Positions 34,973 to 59,469 of a stretch of 64,000 bases of DNA are shown in pieces. The position numbers and the translations under genes are program-made. The notes beneath the pieces are model-generated. The model did not search any database. It saw only the letters and a list, made by a program, of their open reading frames with translations, and was not told the DNA's origin. The stretch is from Seriola aureovittata. Lineage: Eukaryota; Chordata; Actinopteri; Carangiformes; Carangidae. Positions within the stretch are counted from its first letter, which is position 1. Each line of letters starts with the position of its first letter. The stretch covers positions 17,233,992-17,297,991 of the forward strand of contig NC_079375.1 of the NCBI RefSeq assembly GCF_021018895.1, read 5' to 3'.

Positions 34973-37037
34973 AGCATCTGGCAGCCGCACTGTAAGTGGG
35001 CTGAACTTGTGCCGAGAAACCGGGCGTATATTGAGACATGAAAAAAAATGTTAATATGTGGCCCTTCTTTTTTTTCAAATACTGGATATTTTTGCCTCTT
35101 CTGGAGAGAGTGCACAGGTGTTTGTCAGTTGAATATTTGCCGAGTTAAAATGCAGCCTGTTTAAAGTAAGTAGAGATTTGCACATCATTAAATTAAAACT
35201 GGTTGCACCATACAAACTAATTCTTATGTAGAGATTAATTTGCTAGTCGCTAATTGTTTACACCCACTAACTGCCAGGTGTAACAGCTATTATTATGACC
35301 TGTTCACAGTAATGTTAAAGGTAATAGAATACGGTCGATATACGAGACCTGACACTTTATCAATTATCTCCAAAAAGGTAAACTGGTAAGGTTTTAAATG
35401 ACCTTTCACCAAAATACATGATATCCCTCAAATTACAAAACATTATGCTAACAACATTAGGTTAGCATAATCAGATATGTCCCACTCGTTGTAAACTGCA
35501 TGAAACACATATTTCACACATATTCACATATAAATAGAACAAAGTTAGTTTTATTTGGCTGCTAAAACTCTTATGTTTGGGAGTTATACAACTCGGAAAA
35601 CTAGACAACACTACAGATGTTTACACATTGTTTTAATGGTGCAGCCTGATCTACTACAGTTTCTAGTTGAAAACTAACTATTACTAGTAGTAGTAATTAG
35701 AATGGATTTTACACACAAACTAACAAATCAATTTACAAATAGCTGGTGTAACCCAGTCCTATCACTAGCTGAACCAACTGACACGGCTAATGTTACATTG
35801 GTTTGACTGGTTATGTGAAAGATTGTTATCATGTGCAACATAGGATTTGCAAATACACAGAGGGTTATAGGCTACTATAAAAAAAAAAAAAAAGTTGGGA
35901 GCCACTGATCTCAAGCACACCTATAACAGTTTCTAAAGATAGGCTTGCCTCAGGTTTTAGAGGGCCTCATACTCTCGAAAACTTTTGCAAACTAAATCCT
36001 GCAAACTCCATTTTTGTCCCTTGTGAGGGATGATGAAACCCCGGCTTCTGTGTCAGGATTAATAACTGAACAGCTGTTAAAGATTCATGAGGCTGAATGA
36101 GAATAGATTAACAATGTGTCAGCGAGCATTTTGGCTCACACGGTGTTGAGAACAGGACGTTGCCTTCATGGACATTTCTTCTCCCTGAGCCGACCCTTTT
36201 GTGTTTCCATTCCCCGGTATTTCTCAGTGGACACTAGGTTTAGAAGACAGTGACAATGTCTGTCGTGGTTGTTGATGGTGTTATTGTGTAAGCATCAATC
36301 ACAAATGTAAGCATAGATGAGGGTGTGTTTTGTTTTTATTATCTTCTTCTCCTCCCTCTCTTTACCGTCCTCCTCCCCTCTTCCTGGTCCCTGTCTTCTT
36401 AACATTTCCAACCCTCGTCGTCCCTGTTCACAGTATTAGGCTGGAATATGGTTGTGTGGTAGTAGACACGTGTTCTGTGAGTCAGTGTTGTCGTGTTATG
36501 ATTTGTTGCTCCTTGTGATGCCATCGAATACGGAGCAGTGATTGGATCAGTGAAGACAAACGATGAAAGGGGTGACCCAGGTTCCCAAAAAAAACAAACA
36601 AAAAAAACCAAAAAACAAACAAACAAACATTGGTTCCCATTTCACGCCCTACCCATTCCTGAAAACCCACTTCTGGAACTTTCCCGCTCTGCACAGTGCC
36701 ACTCTGGGATCTTTCTCTGGATATGAAAACCCATGGACTGTACTGTATGTATTTTCTCTGCTGATATCTTGTCACACTTAAACCTTCTAATGTAGAAAGG
36801 GGGGGTGGGGTTGTTGTTAGCCGTGTTAAGCTGTGAGCCGACACTCACTATCTGCCGACTGTGGTTCACCGAGACAAGGAAGCAGTCCATTCATTGAAAC
36901 AAGCACTTGTATCTATTCAAGCTCCACAAGTACTTGAAAGTTGGAGGAACTCATTTTCCTTCAAGCTGAATGCTCTCTGAAAAAAATCTATCCTCCTCTC
37001 TTAAATTTCCTCCCAGAGCTCCATTATCAAAGGTTTT

Positions 37038-37307
37038 TTAGATTATGATAAATATTTTAATTGATATAACAAAGACTTTGCTAAACAATTCTTCAGCAGT
37101 TCTCCTGGTGCCAGTACGCGCAGCTTTGCAGCCAAGCCGTCGCCTCAGTCTGGCTGACAGACTCCCAGTGTTTGTGGACACCAGTGGAGCTGAGCCTGAT
37201 TCATCTCCTCTGCCATGATTCTTGAGAAAGTAGGCTGAGTGATCCCCCGCTCCCTCCTCCGGTTCGTCCTTGCCTCGGGTTGGTGTACCGTAGTCTAGAC
37301 GCCCCAT
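37038..37307 (-). other. Unrecognised GC-rich open frame, 89 codons
   Basis: The frame starts at an ATG (37307) next to a CAG/CTG repeat (about 37312-37329) and reads MGRLDYGTPTRG then charged, G/S/R-rich sequence to about 37110. It ends in an AT-rich, isoleucine-rich tail that does not look like coding sequence. The first 65 codons are GC-richer than the surroundings. I recognise no family, domain, signal peptide or splice partner. It may be an orphan exon or chance. Confidence 0.15.
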
Positions 37308-39252
37308 TTACAGCAGCAGCAGCAGCAGTAACCTCACTGTTAGGGATACCTTCCGCTCGGGACCTCTTCAAAGACGGAGACTAAAATAAGACAAACCCTC
37401 AGACACAGATAATCATGGCACCATTACCAGCCAAGCTTTAATTATTCATTTTTTGGTTTGTAATATTGTTTTCATTCTATTCTTCAGTTAAAGGGGGCTT
37501 TGCTCTTAATACATTTTTGACTATTTTGTCCTCACCTGCACTTCTGCAGCCTTGGTCCAGTCATTTCTGACTCTATATTAGCTCCAAAGGAATCCATCTC
37601 TTACTCCAGATTCTACAGCTGCTGTTTTGATTGGATTAGACTTGAGTTGAATTATGGGAGCTGAGAGGAGCAGTAATGGGATGACGGAGAAGTGAGCTCG
37701 GCTGATTGGGTGATTACTTGGCTTATTAGTCTGATTTCCATAGTAGACCTCTCAGAGCAGGGTGTCATACAAATGTTGGAGGCTGAATCCATGGTGTTGT
37801 TTTAGCTTTTAACACATCTGTTACACAGAAATATTACCTGTGGCAGGTTCCTCTAACTGGGCAAAGAGTCACATTCATGTATAATAAGATTGGTGAAGGC
37901 TGAGCACTGCTGAAGGATTGTTTAAAAGCACCTTGGACAGACAACTGCTCCATCTTAACCTTGACCAGACAAGTACAAGTGCCCCCCTTTCTACGTGGCA
38001 ATACTGACCCCCAGTGGTCAACGTGAGTAACAGCAACAAATGGGACCATACGGTTGCCGTTGATGTACCAGTATTGTATGTGGTAGGAAAACAAACCAAC
38101 AACTCTGGGTCTCTTAAAGTGAAACACTAAAGAGAGCAAATTGACTGTTAGCTTCACGAGTCAGTGCTTCACTGATTTTCTTATAGCCATAGCGTGACCT
38201 CCTCTCCACTCCGGGTGTCTGGGGCAATGCTTTGCTCTCAGGCACCTGTGTGGGGAAAAGGTGTTATCAGGACAAGCCTCCATCTGATCAAAAGCAACAG
38301 TGCTGACCTGGTTTGCTGGGACTCAGTCTGTAGATTAGACAAATACTTTCTGATGCCCCCACCAGTCTCACCACCAACATAACAAACAATAACCAACTAG
38401 TAGAATATCACAGCATCATTCTTTCTCTGTATATGACTGAGAGCTGGTCGGAAAACGATCGGCTCCTCTCTAGAGAACAAACTTTCTTTCTTGTGGTCTT
38501 AGCAGGTTTAATCTATGCATGCCTTTTGTATACAGTGATTGGTCTTGCCAAACTCTCACCTACACTTGTATGGAGAGCTGTGGGTGCCATAGTTGCGGGC
38601 CATGGGACTGGTTGAAACAAACTGCTGTAAGAGCAAGTGAGACCATTCAAGTGTTTTGGATCTGGTACAAATCAAAGCCAGGGTCAAGTAATAATCTGCG
38701 CCTGCATTCACGGATATTCAAAGAAGTGTGCATCTTACAAAAGAAGCATTTGTTTACTTGGGATGATTGTACCTGTTCACATATCTATCCACACACAGAG
38801 GATCTGCTCGGATATGTAAGCTGTAGATAAAGCGATTGATATTCCAAGCAGGATGGTGGGACTGATCAATGCAGTATGGGGATAGGATTATTAATGGCAT
38901 ACTTACATTGATCTATCTTGAACCTTGTCACTCTCCCAGAATCCCTCTGGAGTAGGAGGAGGCGTACAGAGCTCTCACAGACCTGGTTGGCACTCATTCC
39001 TAGGTTTCCACATTACCTTTTAAGAACAATTTAACTTTTCCTCTTTTAAGAACGAGATGGTGCCAGATTTCGACTTTATTCTCCAGGTCTGAGCCGATGT
39101 GACGCTCTCTCGCTTCTCTCCCACTCCTTAGAGAGAGGAGGCTGTCATTGACATAGCTCTGTATTTGTTGGAGCCCTCTAATGGAAAGTGTATTTCTCAA
39201 ATTTGGCTGGGATGAACTTATCCTCTCCTCTTTCTTTCTGTCTCTGTTGTCT

Positions 39253-39283
<31 letters not shown>

Positions 39284-41049
39284 CTATCAACCTGGCACCG
39301 ACCTCGTTAAACATTTCAGAACATTTTTCATCGATCACTCAACTAGTTTTTGCACTAATGCATATTTGTTCCTCTTTTATACAGTCGTTACTGACTTCTG
39401 AAACCTAGGAATGGGTGCTGAGTGCCCCAATTAAATACAGAGCTAATGTAAAGACAATTTGTTCAGCTTGTCAAATTGAACGGTGTCAAGTGATGGCTCG
39501 GCTCACAATAGCGACTGTTATACAGTAAGTACCAAATTTGGACTCTCCTTTTCTCTGGCTTCCCGAACATCAGACTGTACCTGAATTATCACATTTATAT
39601 TTTTGATGTGTGGATCCTTGGATACGAAGAACAGAAACTGTACATATTAGGTCTATTAGCCATATCACGTCATCCAATCTGTAGACCTCCTTGCCATGTC
39701 TGACAGAGGAAAATGACTGTTGAACTGTAAATAGTGTAGGTATAGAAATATAGGATTTAACTGCTGCTTCTTTTCTCCAGGGATCACCCATGTTTTGCTC
39801 AGTCCCATGGCTGCTTGGTCTCAAAGGGAAGGATAAAACAATAATGTACTTGTCTATAAAACACATATGAGTTCTTTTTTTATTTCAATGTATGTTTTAT
39901 ATACTGTCTGTCTTGTAAATTAACTCCTTTTTCGTCATAAAAGCATGATGTGACTCTGTCAACTGTGTCCTGTGTCCCTCCTTGTTGTCCGCTTGTGTCA
40001 CCTGATATTCAAAAAAAAAAGGGCTAAAGTTCAGAAAACAATGAAAGTATGAGAGTAAGTATGAAACCCAAAGTGTTCAATATTGAATAAATAAGACATT
40101 GTGATATAAATAATTATTTAAATAAACACACACACAACATTCAAAGCTGCTATAATCCATATTTTTATTAACAATGTGTATGTGAAAGAGGTCGTTCATT
40201 TGATGGCACCACAGAGAATTATCAGTCCTCCTCAGCTGCAGGGGCTCATTGGTTTACTTTTATGCCATAGCATCATTTTAGGCTGTGCTCAACCAAAAAG
40301 TGCATCAGTTAGTTGATAACTATGTGTTTTAAGATAGTTATCAACTATCTGGTGAACATATTGAAGCAGTTAACAGATAGAGAGCCAGATATTTCCCTCA
40401 GTGGTATAGACCAAAAGCAGAGGTAGAAGAAGAGTGAATGTTGGACTCACGTTAGTCAGGTGGACAGAAAGACGACTCCCGATCAGTGTTAATGTTGTTC
40501 CACTACTGGGTGTGTAAATAATTAACTATTTCCTAATAAGTTTGTCATGCCAACCTAAAAGTTCATGATATGTCAGTGTTGTGTTCTGGGATCACTTCTA
40601 TTGTTACACATAGCAGATATTTCTGGAGCTGATTCCAATTTTTAGAATCAGTTAAATTTGCGTGTTTAAATCTTGTACAAGCGCTGATGCTGTATGATGC
40701 ATTGAGTTTCTTTTGATTTGAACAAAATGGTTTAGCCCAAAGTATGAAAAACAGTCCTGACCAATGGTACACCCATAGTCATATAATCTAGAGCTTTACA
40801 CCACCAGATGGCAACAGAGCACCACAGTAAGAAACCATCACACAGAAAATGAGAAGCCAGTCAGCCAATTGGTTGTTTTTTTATTTGTTTTAGTCAAAAC
40901 ACACAATTTACCCATACTGGTTTTCAATTGGTGTATTATTTGTTCCAGTTATTACTTGATTCTCCCTCCACAGGCTGAAGGCAGACCTGACAGATTCACT
41001 GTATTTCTGGGAGATGAAGAACAGAAGAAAGGCTTTCTGCATGACAACC

Positions 41050-41052
<3 letters not shown>

Positions 41053-41110
<58 letters not shown>
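41053..41110. repeat. (GT)n microsatellite
   Basis: About 29 perfect GT units. Confidence 0.95.
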
Positions 41111-41112
<2 letters not shown>

Positions 41113-42329
41113 AGTGTTCATGTGTGTATATGCTCTCTGTGCATACGTGTGCAGGCATTTGATCAACACCTTCGATTAGATGTCCACTTAACAAGTCAAA
41201 TCCCCCACCACCACCTCCCTCGTAGCCGGGGGAGGGTCCTGGGTGTCTTGGCCCCCACCGTAAAGGTCACCCTGAAGAGGTTAAAGGTGATCACACACAC
41301 ATACACTGATCTTTCTGAGAGCCATCCTTCCTCCTTTCCTCCCACCTCTCCTGTCCAGTCAGTTTTTCTGCCTTCCTCCATCGCTCTCTTTCTCTCTCCC
41401 TCCTATTTTTTTTTTTTTTTTTTTGTCTCTGCTCTATTTGAAATTGATTGTCTTCTACCATCACAAAGACACTTGGTTCTGATTGATTGATTGGTAAGGG
41501 AAGAGGAAGAGAACATCGACACTGGGGCTTCCAGAGCTCTGAGGTCTGTCTGAAGGAAAAAACAAATGATGCCATTTTGATGCACTGGAAGAAACTGTAC
41601 TTCAGCTGCCTGGTCGTCTGTTTGTTTAGGCTCCTAAAGCAGACAAACACCCAGGCTGATCGAATTTAGATTGGATGAGCTGAAACACAGGAACAAAACA
41701 GAGAAACTCACACACGAACTCACACTCACACTTGTGTGATGAAACAAGGGGTAAATACAGATACAGACATGGAAGTGTGGAGACTATTTCCACACAAAGG
41801 GAGGGCGGGGGGGGGGGTTACAACAGGGGGAAAGACACAGCAATGAAGCTGATACACGTACAAATACACGTTTTATACAAATACACAAACAGCACATAAA
41901 AGACACAGAGCTAAAAAAGAATGTAAAGATTATTTGGAAACCGAAACCCAGTAGTTTTTTTTCCCTGTTTCTCCCCCTCTCCTCCACCTGTAGAGGTACA
42001 GTTCATCCTGCTGTTTATATACACTTATATAGTATCCATGCATAAAAGAATCGCTCATCCCACCCCTAATAACAGAGGTGCTTTGGTTGGATCTCTTTTT
42101 TTAATATGGGAATCACCTTAACACACATAGGAGACAAACTTCAAACACAAAATAAGCCAAAAGGTGATGCAAAACATAAATTAGTGTGTCTTTCATGTCT
42201 CATATTTGACTTTAGCAACAACAGTTTTCTCAATTACCTAATTTTACTTTGTATTCATAATCCTTTTCCTCTGATTTCTTCTTCTCCCCTGCTACTTTAT
42301 CATATATTATGTCCTTTTGTAACTGTTCA

Positions 42330-42335
42330 TTTATT
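42330..42335 (-). terminator. onecut3: Candidate polyadenylation signal of onecut3
   Basis: AATAAA on the - strand, about 3.2 kb after the onecut3 stop, is the first canonical hexamer I find reading away from the gene. ATTAAA variants occur nearer, for example at about 42934-42939. Family members are known for long 3' UTRs. Confidence 0.3.
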
Positions 42336-43181
42336 CCTTATGTCTCTCTCCTAAGCGCAAACGTGCAAACCTACAAATAATAACTCAAAAAATGTCAAAC
42401 AGTTTATACTCCACACGCTCTTTTAAAGAAATATAAAACAGAACAATCATTTTGCTGTGACTTTAATGTCACTCTCATTGCTAAACATTGTCATTATTGT
42501 TTCACTACATAACCTTTACAATAAAGATTTGAGGTATATCAAGATGAATTGTCTACACATGCCTGCCTCGTTGTGATGCTACCCTGGACGTAGGGACCAG
42601 CGAAGAGGGTTTGGATTGATGGGGGTCACCGGCGGGCGTCATGTCGTCTTTAGGAGATGAAAGCTCAAAGAATTGGAGCACTGATTGCTCATTGGTTGGT
42701 TGTTAGATGTGATCAGAGGGCTTTGTAAACTGCCAGATAGACACACACACCTACACTCGGTTTACAAATTACACAAAAATATCTCTGGTGGGAGTGTGTG
42801 TGCATGTGTGTATCATGGAGAGGACTCAGTAAGATGACATCTCACCAGCATGTAAGGAGAAAAAAAAAGGCGGTGGCGGTAAACAATCTTATCCCCCTCG
42901 TGTGAAAAAAGTGCTCAGAACAAAAGTGGCTTTTTTAATGTCATGAGGACCCCTCCAGTGTTGCTCCCCCTTCACCCAGCGTGTGCCCCCCTTCACTTTA
43001 AACCCCGTGTGTGTATATGTGTGTATATATGTGTTCAGAGCAGTCCAACCCCTGGTTGAAGGAAAAAGGCACTCAACTCTTCCCACATAACAAACACCTC
43101 TGTGTGTTTGCCATGCAGCACGACTGCTCTGCGGAAATGTGTATGTGCACTTAGAAGCATATCTGCACCTGTCACTGAATC

Positions 43182-43224
<43 letters not shown>

Positions 43225-45579
43225 TGTTTGCGTGTGTGCACGTCCCAAGTCCAGTGTGAACATGGCAGGCTTGAAGTATCTTTGGTATTGATGGCTGTGT
43301 CACAGTCCACTCCATTCTGTGAGGTAGCCACACACACACACAACTGTTTCCATCACTAACTCTTCTGTTTTGGGTCTGAACCTCAAACATCTGCACTAAA
43401 AACCTACAAAGTGTTTTTTTTTTTCCATCTGGACTCTAGTAGACGTCCTAAGTGACACCTCCAACAAGGAATCTGTTATAGTGCACTACATAACGACCAG
43501 AACCCAAGCCATGGAGGAATGTCACTTGGATGCTTCCTACCAGTCTGATGACAGGCCTCTGATGCTCCTACCTCCCCTGCTGCTCCCCTCTTCCTCCTGT
43601 CTGCATCTCCTCTCTAATATGATTATCTCCCGCTAGAAGATGCTACACAACGAGTGGCTTTGCCCACAAAAAATTCAAACAAAAAAAAGGCATAAATAAA
43701 ATGAGGCGGTTCTCATGGTAACCAAAAAACACCATCAGCAGAGGAATGCAGTGACAGTCCAGTTCAAAGGGGTCAAAGTTCAGAGATCAGGAAAGTGGTC
43801 CTTCACGTCCAGACAGTCCATCTATTCCATCGTACAGGTATTCACAAATATGCACAGTTTGTCACTTGTGGTATCCCTTCCTTGTCTGTGCATAGGATCA
43901 GTCTATGACATGTTGAGTCTTCTTTTTTTTCAATCTTTAAGTTTTTACATTTTGTCGACAAGGTGCTTCTTTACATAGTTTCAGCACAACATAGCACAAT
44001 AGTCACGAGAGAGAAACCATGTGTCTATGGTACTATTATTACCCGCATCAATAGTAAGGAGGGAAAAATAAAGGAAAGACACAACAGGAGGGGTTAGCAA
44101 GAGAGTAGATAAATAGAGAATAGATAAGACAGAGGGACAGAGAGATGAACGTAAAGATTATTTACAGTGATTTTCATTGTGTTTCATGTCGATCACATCA
44201 ATGTTTTTCTGAGGTATGGAATAGGCTACATGCCCGTATAGTGCTCGCAGTTTGAAGGTTGTGATGACACAGGCCAGACACAGCGGGGTGCATGGCGACG
44301 GAGCAGGCTGCACCTGTTCTCTGATTATCATAAAGAGGCAAACATCATTGGCACTCAGGATCCTATATTGTGACATTTGACCTCTACGTTTGGCCACTAG
44401 AACAGAGCAGACCCCAACCCCCTCCCTCCCTCCCTACACTCAGGGACGACACCTTTGAACGTGGGGAGTGTCGTCCCAGTTTGATTGTTCTCCTCTTGTA
44501 ACCTGAAAATATCCTCTCACGGGCTATGGCCATGTAGCCATACAACAAGTCTTAAGAAACAAACATTCAAATATGTATAAAAGGGTGTGTGGATTATCAC
44601 GTTTTATCATGTTGTCTCAGTGTGTTTGGTGTTTGCAGGACTACACTTATGCCTATATAGAGTATTGGTATCAGTATCCTAATAGAAATCTACACTGCAG
44701 GCTACAATGTGCTGTACGCCTCCTGGAGATATGAGTTCTAACTACACCAACATGCTCTCAACATGTCCAGATGTGATCTAAATGGACAGCAGGTGGCACT
44801 GTTACTCTGACGTGGAGCGGGATGAATCACTGCAGAGGAATTACACCCGTGGCGCACACGCAGCATGTGAACATTACGCACATGCACACGCAGGACACAC
44901 ACACATGCAGTGATGCAGAGGGGTGGTATGTGGTTAGCGGGTCAAAGGACCTGCCGAGAGCGTTTCACAGACACTTGACACTCAAACGCACCTCTCAATC
45001 AGCCTCTGTGTCTGTTATTGAAATGAGGAGTGGTTGATTCGTTGATCACGGCCCAGCAGACACATCTGCTGCCTGATTTCTGCTTGATTTGTGAAGACCA
45101 ACATGTGGCTGCTTAAGGTTCCCTGTCTTAAAGCTATCGGTTCCTTGTCATGAGTGATTCTTTGGTGTGTTTACATCCTGACCAGAGGCAAACCCCCTCC
45201 TCCCTTTTCAAGGCTTAAACATAGACCTACAGTGTGGTTTAGTGTGGATGGATTTTCTTTGGTTTTCAGATGGATTAACTAAGAGCCACCTGTGGTTGTT
45301 TGAGGGCAACTCTCCTAAAGCTACTGCATCTTTGGTTTGAAGAGCCACAATTTGAAATGCAAGTTAGCCCCCATGACTATAATAGAAAATACATGGAGCA
45401 CTGAGAAGATCTGATTCATCTGCACAAGTCCTCAGCACTTTGAGCAGATGGATCAGATGAGTGATCTGAAGCTACACACCCTATAGCTCTGCAGGATCAC
45501 AGTTAGAGCCCACTGCTTTAGTGTAAAACACCCCCCCTCCATCCTCCATGCATCTGTTCAATGATCCGTCCTGCCACCG
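42336..45579 (-). other. onecut3: Probable long onecut3 3' UTR with miR-9 sites
   Basis: The sequence after the stop codon has no competing exon on either strand. It contains four perfect - strand ACCAAAGA words (45329-45336, 45256-45263, 45159-45166 and 43279-43286), each an 8-mer site for miR-9-5p. A 7-mer lies just beyond at 42081-42087. ONECUT family transcripts are established miR-9 targets, which supports reading this as transcribed 3' UTR. A GT repeat sits at 43185-43222. The distal end is uncertain. Confidence 0.5.
43185..43222. repeat. (GT)n microsatellite
   Basis: About 19 GT units inside the probable onecut3 3' UTR. Confidence 0.93.
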
Positions 45580-57201
<11,622 letters not shown>

Positions 57202-57600
57202 AGCTGAAAAGATATATTTTCCCCGGTCCCACCCTCCCCACCCTCTCCCCCTGTCTCTCCCTCTTGCTCCTGTCTCTCACTCTCACTAGGGACGCGCGCT
57301 CTCTCTCGTACCCCCTATCCCTCCTGGAGCGATAAAATTACATTTGAACGCCAATCCATTGATTAAAATTCTCCGATCAATCCAGTGCGGCGTAGAGAGG
57401 TTCTGTTGTTCCGATGCAGGAACAGAACCGAACGACTCCGCGGCGTCTCAGCGCTTTATGCGTTCATGTGGATGGGAGCTCTCCAGGGCGATATCTCATT
57501 TCTGGTCCAACAGCGCTTCCACTAAGAGCAGGCTGAGCCACGTGTCAGAGAGATGGGAGCGCGCCTCTGTGTATTTAAAATGTGGGGCGGGTACGAGCAG
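57202..57600 (-). promoter_or_regulatory. onecut3: onecut3 5' UTR and core promoter candidate
   Basis: On the - strand CCCGCCCC (57591-57584) is followed at once by TTTTAAATA (57580-57572), a GC box next to a TATA-like box. A start site would be expected near 57545, giving a 5' UTR of about 345 nt. Between it and the ATG lie two ONECUT-type motifs in opposite orientation: ATTGAT at 57358-57363 and ATCAAT at 57376-57381. The - strand leader near the ATG is purine-rich. Confidence 0.45.
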
Positions 57601-58499
57601 AGATTTCTTAATAGTCTTCCTCACTGGGATGAAAACACGGCAGGTGGAAACACAACTTCACGTTGGATATTTCACAGCTTTAACCGATCCTGCATTTGAT
57701 TTAGTTTGAGAAGAGTTAGAGTTAGACTTCTCTATGTCCACATGGGGTTTGTATCCGAGCGTGCGCACCTCTGCATCTCGCCTTTACCTGTGCGCGTGTG
57801 TCCGAGAAGGACAGGTGATGGCCTGTCTTGTATTTTGCACAAAATACAGTCGGTATCAGTTTCCGGACACAGGAGTTCCCTACAGATAAACTTTGTTTTC
57901 CCACGGACTGTATGGTTTTGCATTTATGCGCTTAGTGATAAACCTGATCGAAGTATTGATTGACAGAGATTAACGGCGTGGCGCAGGGGGAGGGGGAGGT
58001 GTGTGTGTGTGTGTGTGGGGGGGGGTGAGGGAGGTCACAAAGTAAGTTAGGATCCCAACGCTGCAGACAAATGAGAGGACAGCGCGCTGTTTGGTTTGTG
58101 TGAAGTTCACCAAGAGCAGAGATGAACTTCAGTTAGTGTTTTTATCTCCAGAGAACCATGTCTTTATACAAAACAATATTCTGTTAGCACAAATATGTCA
58201 CAGTTCAAAATCATAGGGAATTAGGAAAGTGCACTGCTGCCTACACAGAACAAGAAGAGGTCAATTTGTCATTAAAGAGGATTCATATATGAAGAATCGG
58301 GATTCGATTTTAACTTTCACTACAAATAGCCTATATACGATTTAGTTATATGATAGAAATATGATGTATAGCTTAAACACATAAAAACATCACATAGTCT
58401 ATCTCTGTCTATCTTCGGTTTAGTGTGTTAAATCAATAAGTTGGGTAACTGAAAATGTAGGCTTACCGTTAAGTAACTAAAGTGTAACTTTTTAACATT

Positions 58500-58595
58500 G
58501 TTATTACAAATAATAATAATAGGCCTAACAATAATAATAATGATAATAATAATAATAACAATAATCATAATTATGGTAATAATAATAATAGTCCT
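58500..58595. repeat. (AAT)n-rich imperfect repeat
   Basis: AAT/ATT units with several interruptions. Confidence 0.85.
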
Positions 58596-58724
58596 ATACT
58601 TTTTTATTAAATATTAAACCCAATTTGTTGTCATTTATTTTGCAGGTAGTCAGAGGATACTCAGCCGTCTAATCTGTTCACTCACAGAAACAAATGGACA
58701 CTCGGTCAGCTCGAGCAGCAGGTC

Positions 58725-58725
<1 letters not shown>

Positions 58726-58761
<36 letters not shown>
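58726..58761. repeat. (GT)n microsatellite
   Basis: About 18 GT units. Confidence 0.93.
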
Positions 58762-58764
<3 letters not shown>

Positions 58765-59176
58765 GAGGTCTGAGAGGCTTTAAAACAGTTGTGTCATTTT
58801 GTTGCGTCAGTAGTTTTTGTGCCTTTTTAATTTTAATGGATTTTTATGGGTTCTTGGTGATTTAGTGTGCTGCACAGGACAAATGGAGTAATGATCAATC
58901 GAAAAGAAAGATATCAGTTATTTCCATCCGTTTATTAAGTTTGTTTATTGAACATGAACAAAGCGTCATATGCTCAGAGAGAGAGAGAGAGAGAGTCTAT
59001 GGAATAACAAAAACTAAATAGAGAATTTAAAAGGCTAGTCAATACGTTTAATTAATTTATTTTGTGAACACATGAATACATGAATTTAAACCTTAGTAGG
59101 CCTATAGGTTCCTATTTAAGGTTTTTTTTTTTAACATTTTCTTGGAATTAAATAACAACATGAGTGACAAGACAGG

Positions 59177-59177
<1 letters not shown>

Positions 59178-59204
<27 letters not shown>
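59178..59204. repeat. (CA)n microsatellite
   Basis: About 13 CA units. Confidence 0.9.
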
Positions 59205-59208
<4 letters not shown>

Positions 59209-59469
59209 TTATGTGTTTAACCCTCTGTGAGCTACAGGCCTCCTCTCCTCCTACACAAAACACACCTACAACATAGAAACTTAGCCGAAGCTTTTTTGCT
59301 TCAGCTTTTCTACTTTTATTCGCCAGATTTTAATCACAAATATATATTTTGAGGAGCCTCGCGGACCAAACATCATTTTAGTGGAGTACATCCCATAAAT
59401 TAAAGAGGAGAATCCAGTCCACACCAACTGTTATTTCCGGATATCATAAAGCTCCGTGGTTAAGCTGTT

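Larger units (their letters stand above)
33760..42300. other. Intergenic region between convergent genes
   Basis: No coding exon is recognised here. The stretch includes a C-rich tract (34333-34374), a foldback at 34872-34972, two short perfect hairpins (35442-35471 and 40310-40347), a poly-A run at 35880-35894 and a GT repeat at 41053-41110. One GC-rich - strand open frame at 37038-37307 is listed separately. The remainder is mixed-composition DNA with no visible element. Confidence 0.6.

Noticed and set aside
38433..38615. 60-codon hydrophobic open frame starting MTESWSEN
   Set aside because: It looks like a membrane peptide but has no family resemblance, splice partner or promoter, and its composition is like the neighbouring non-coding DNA.
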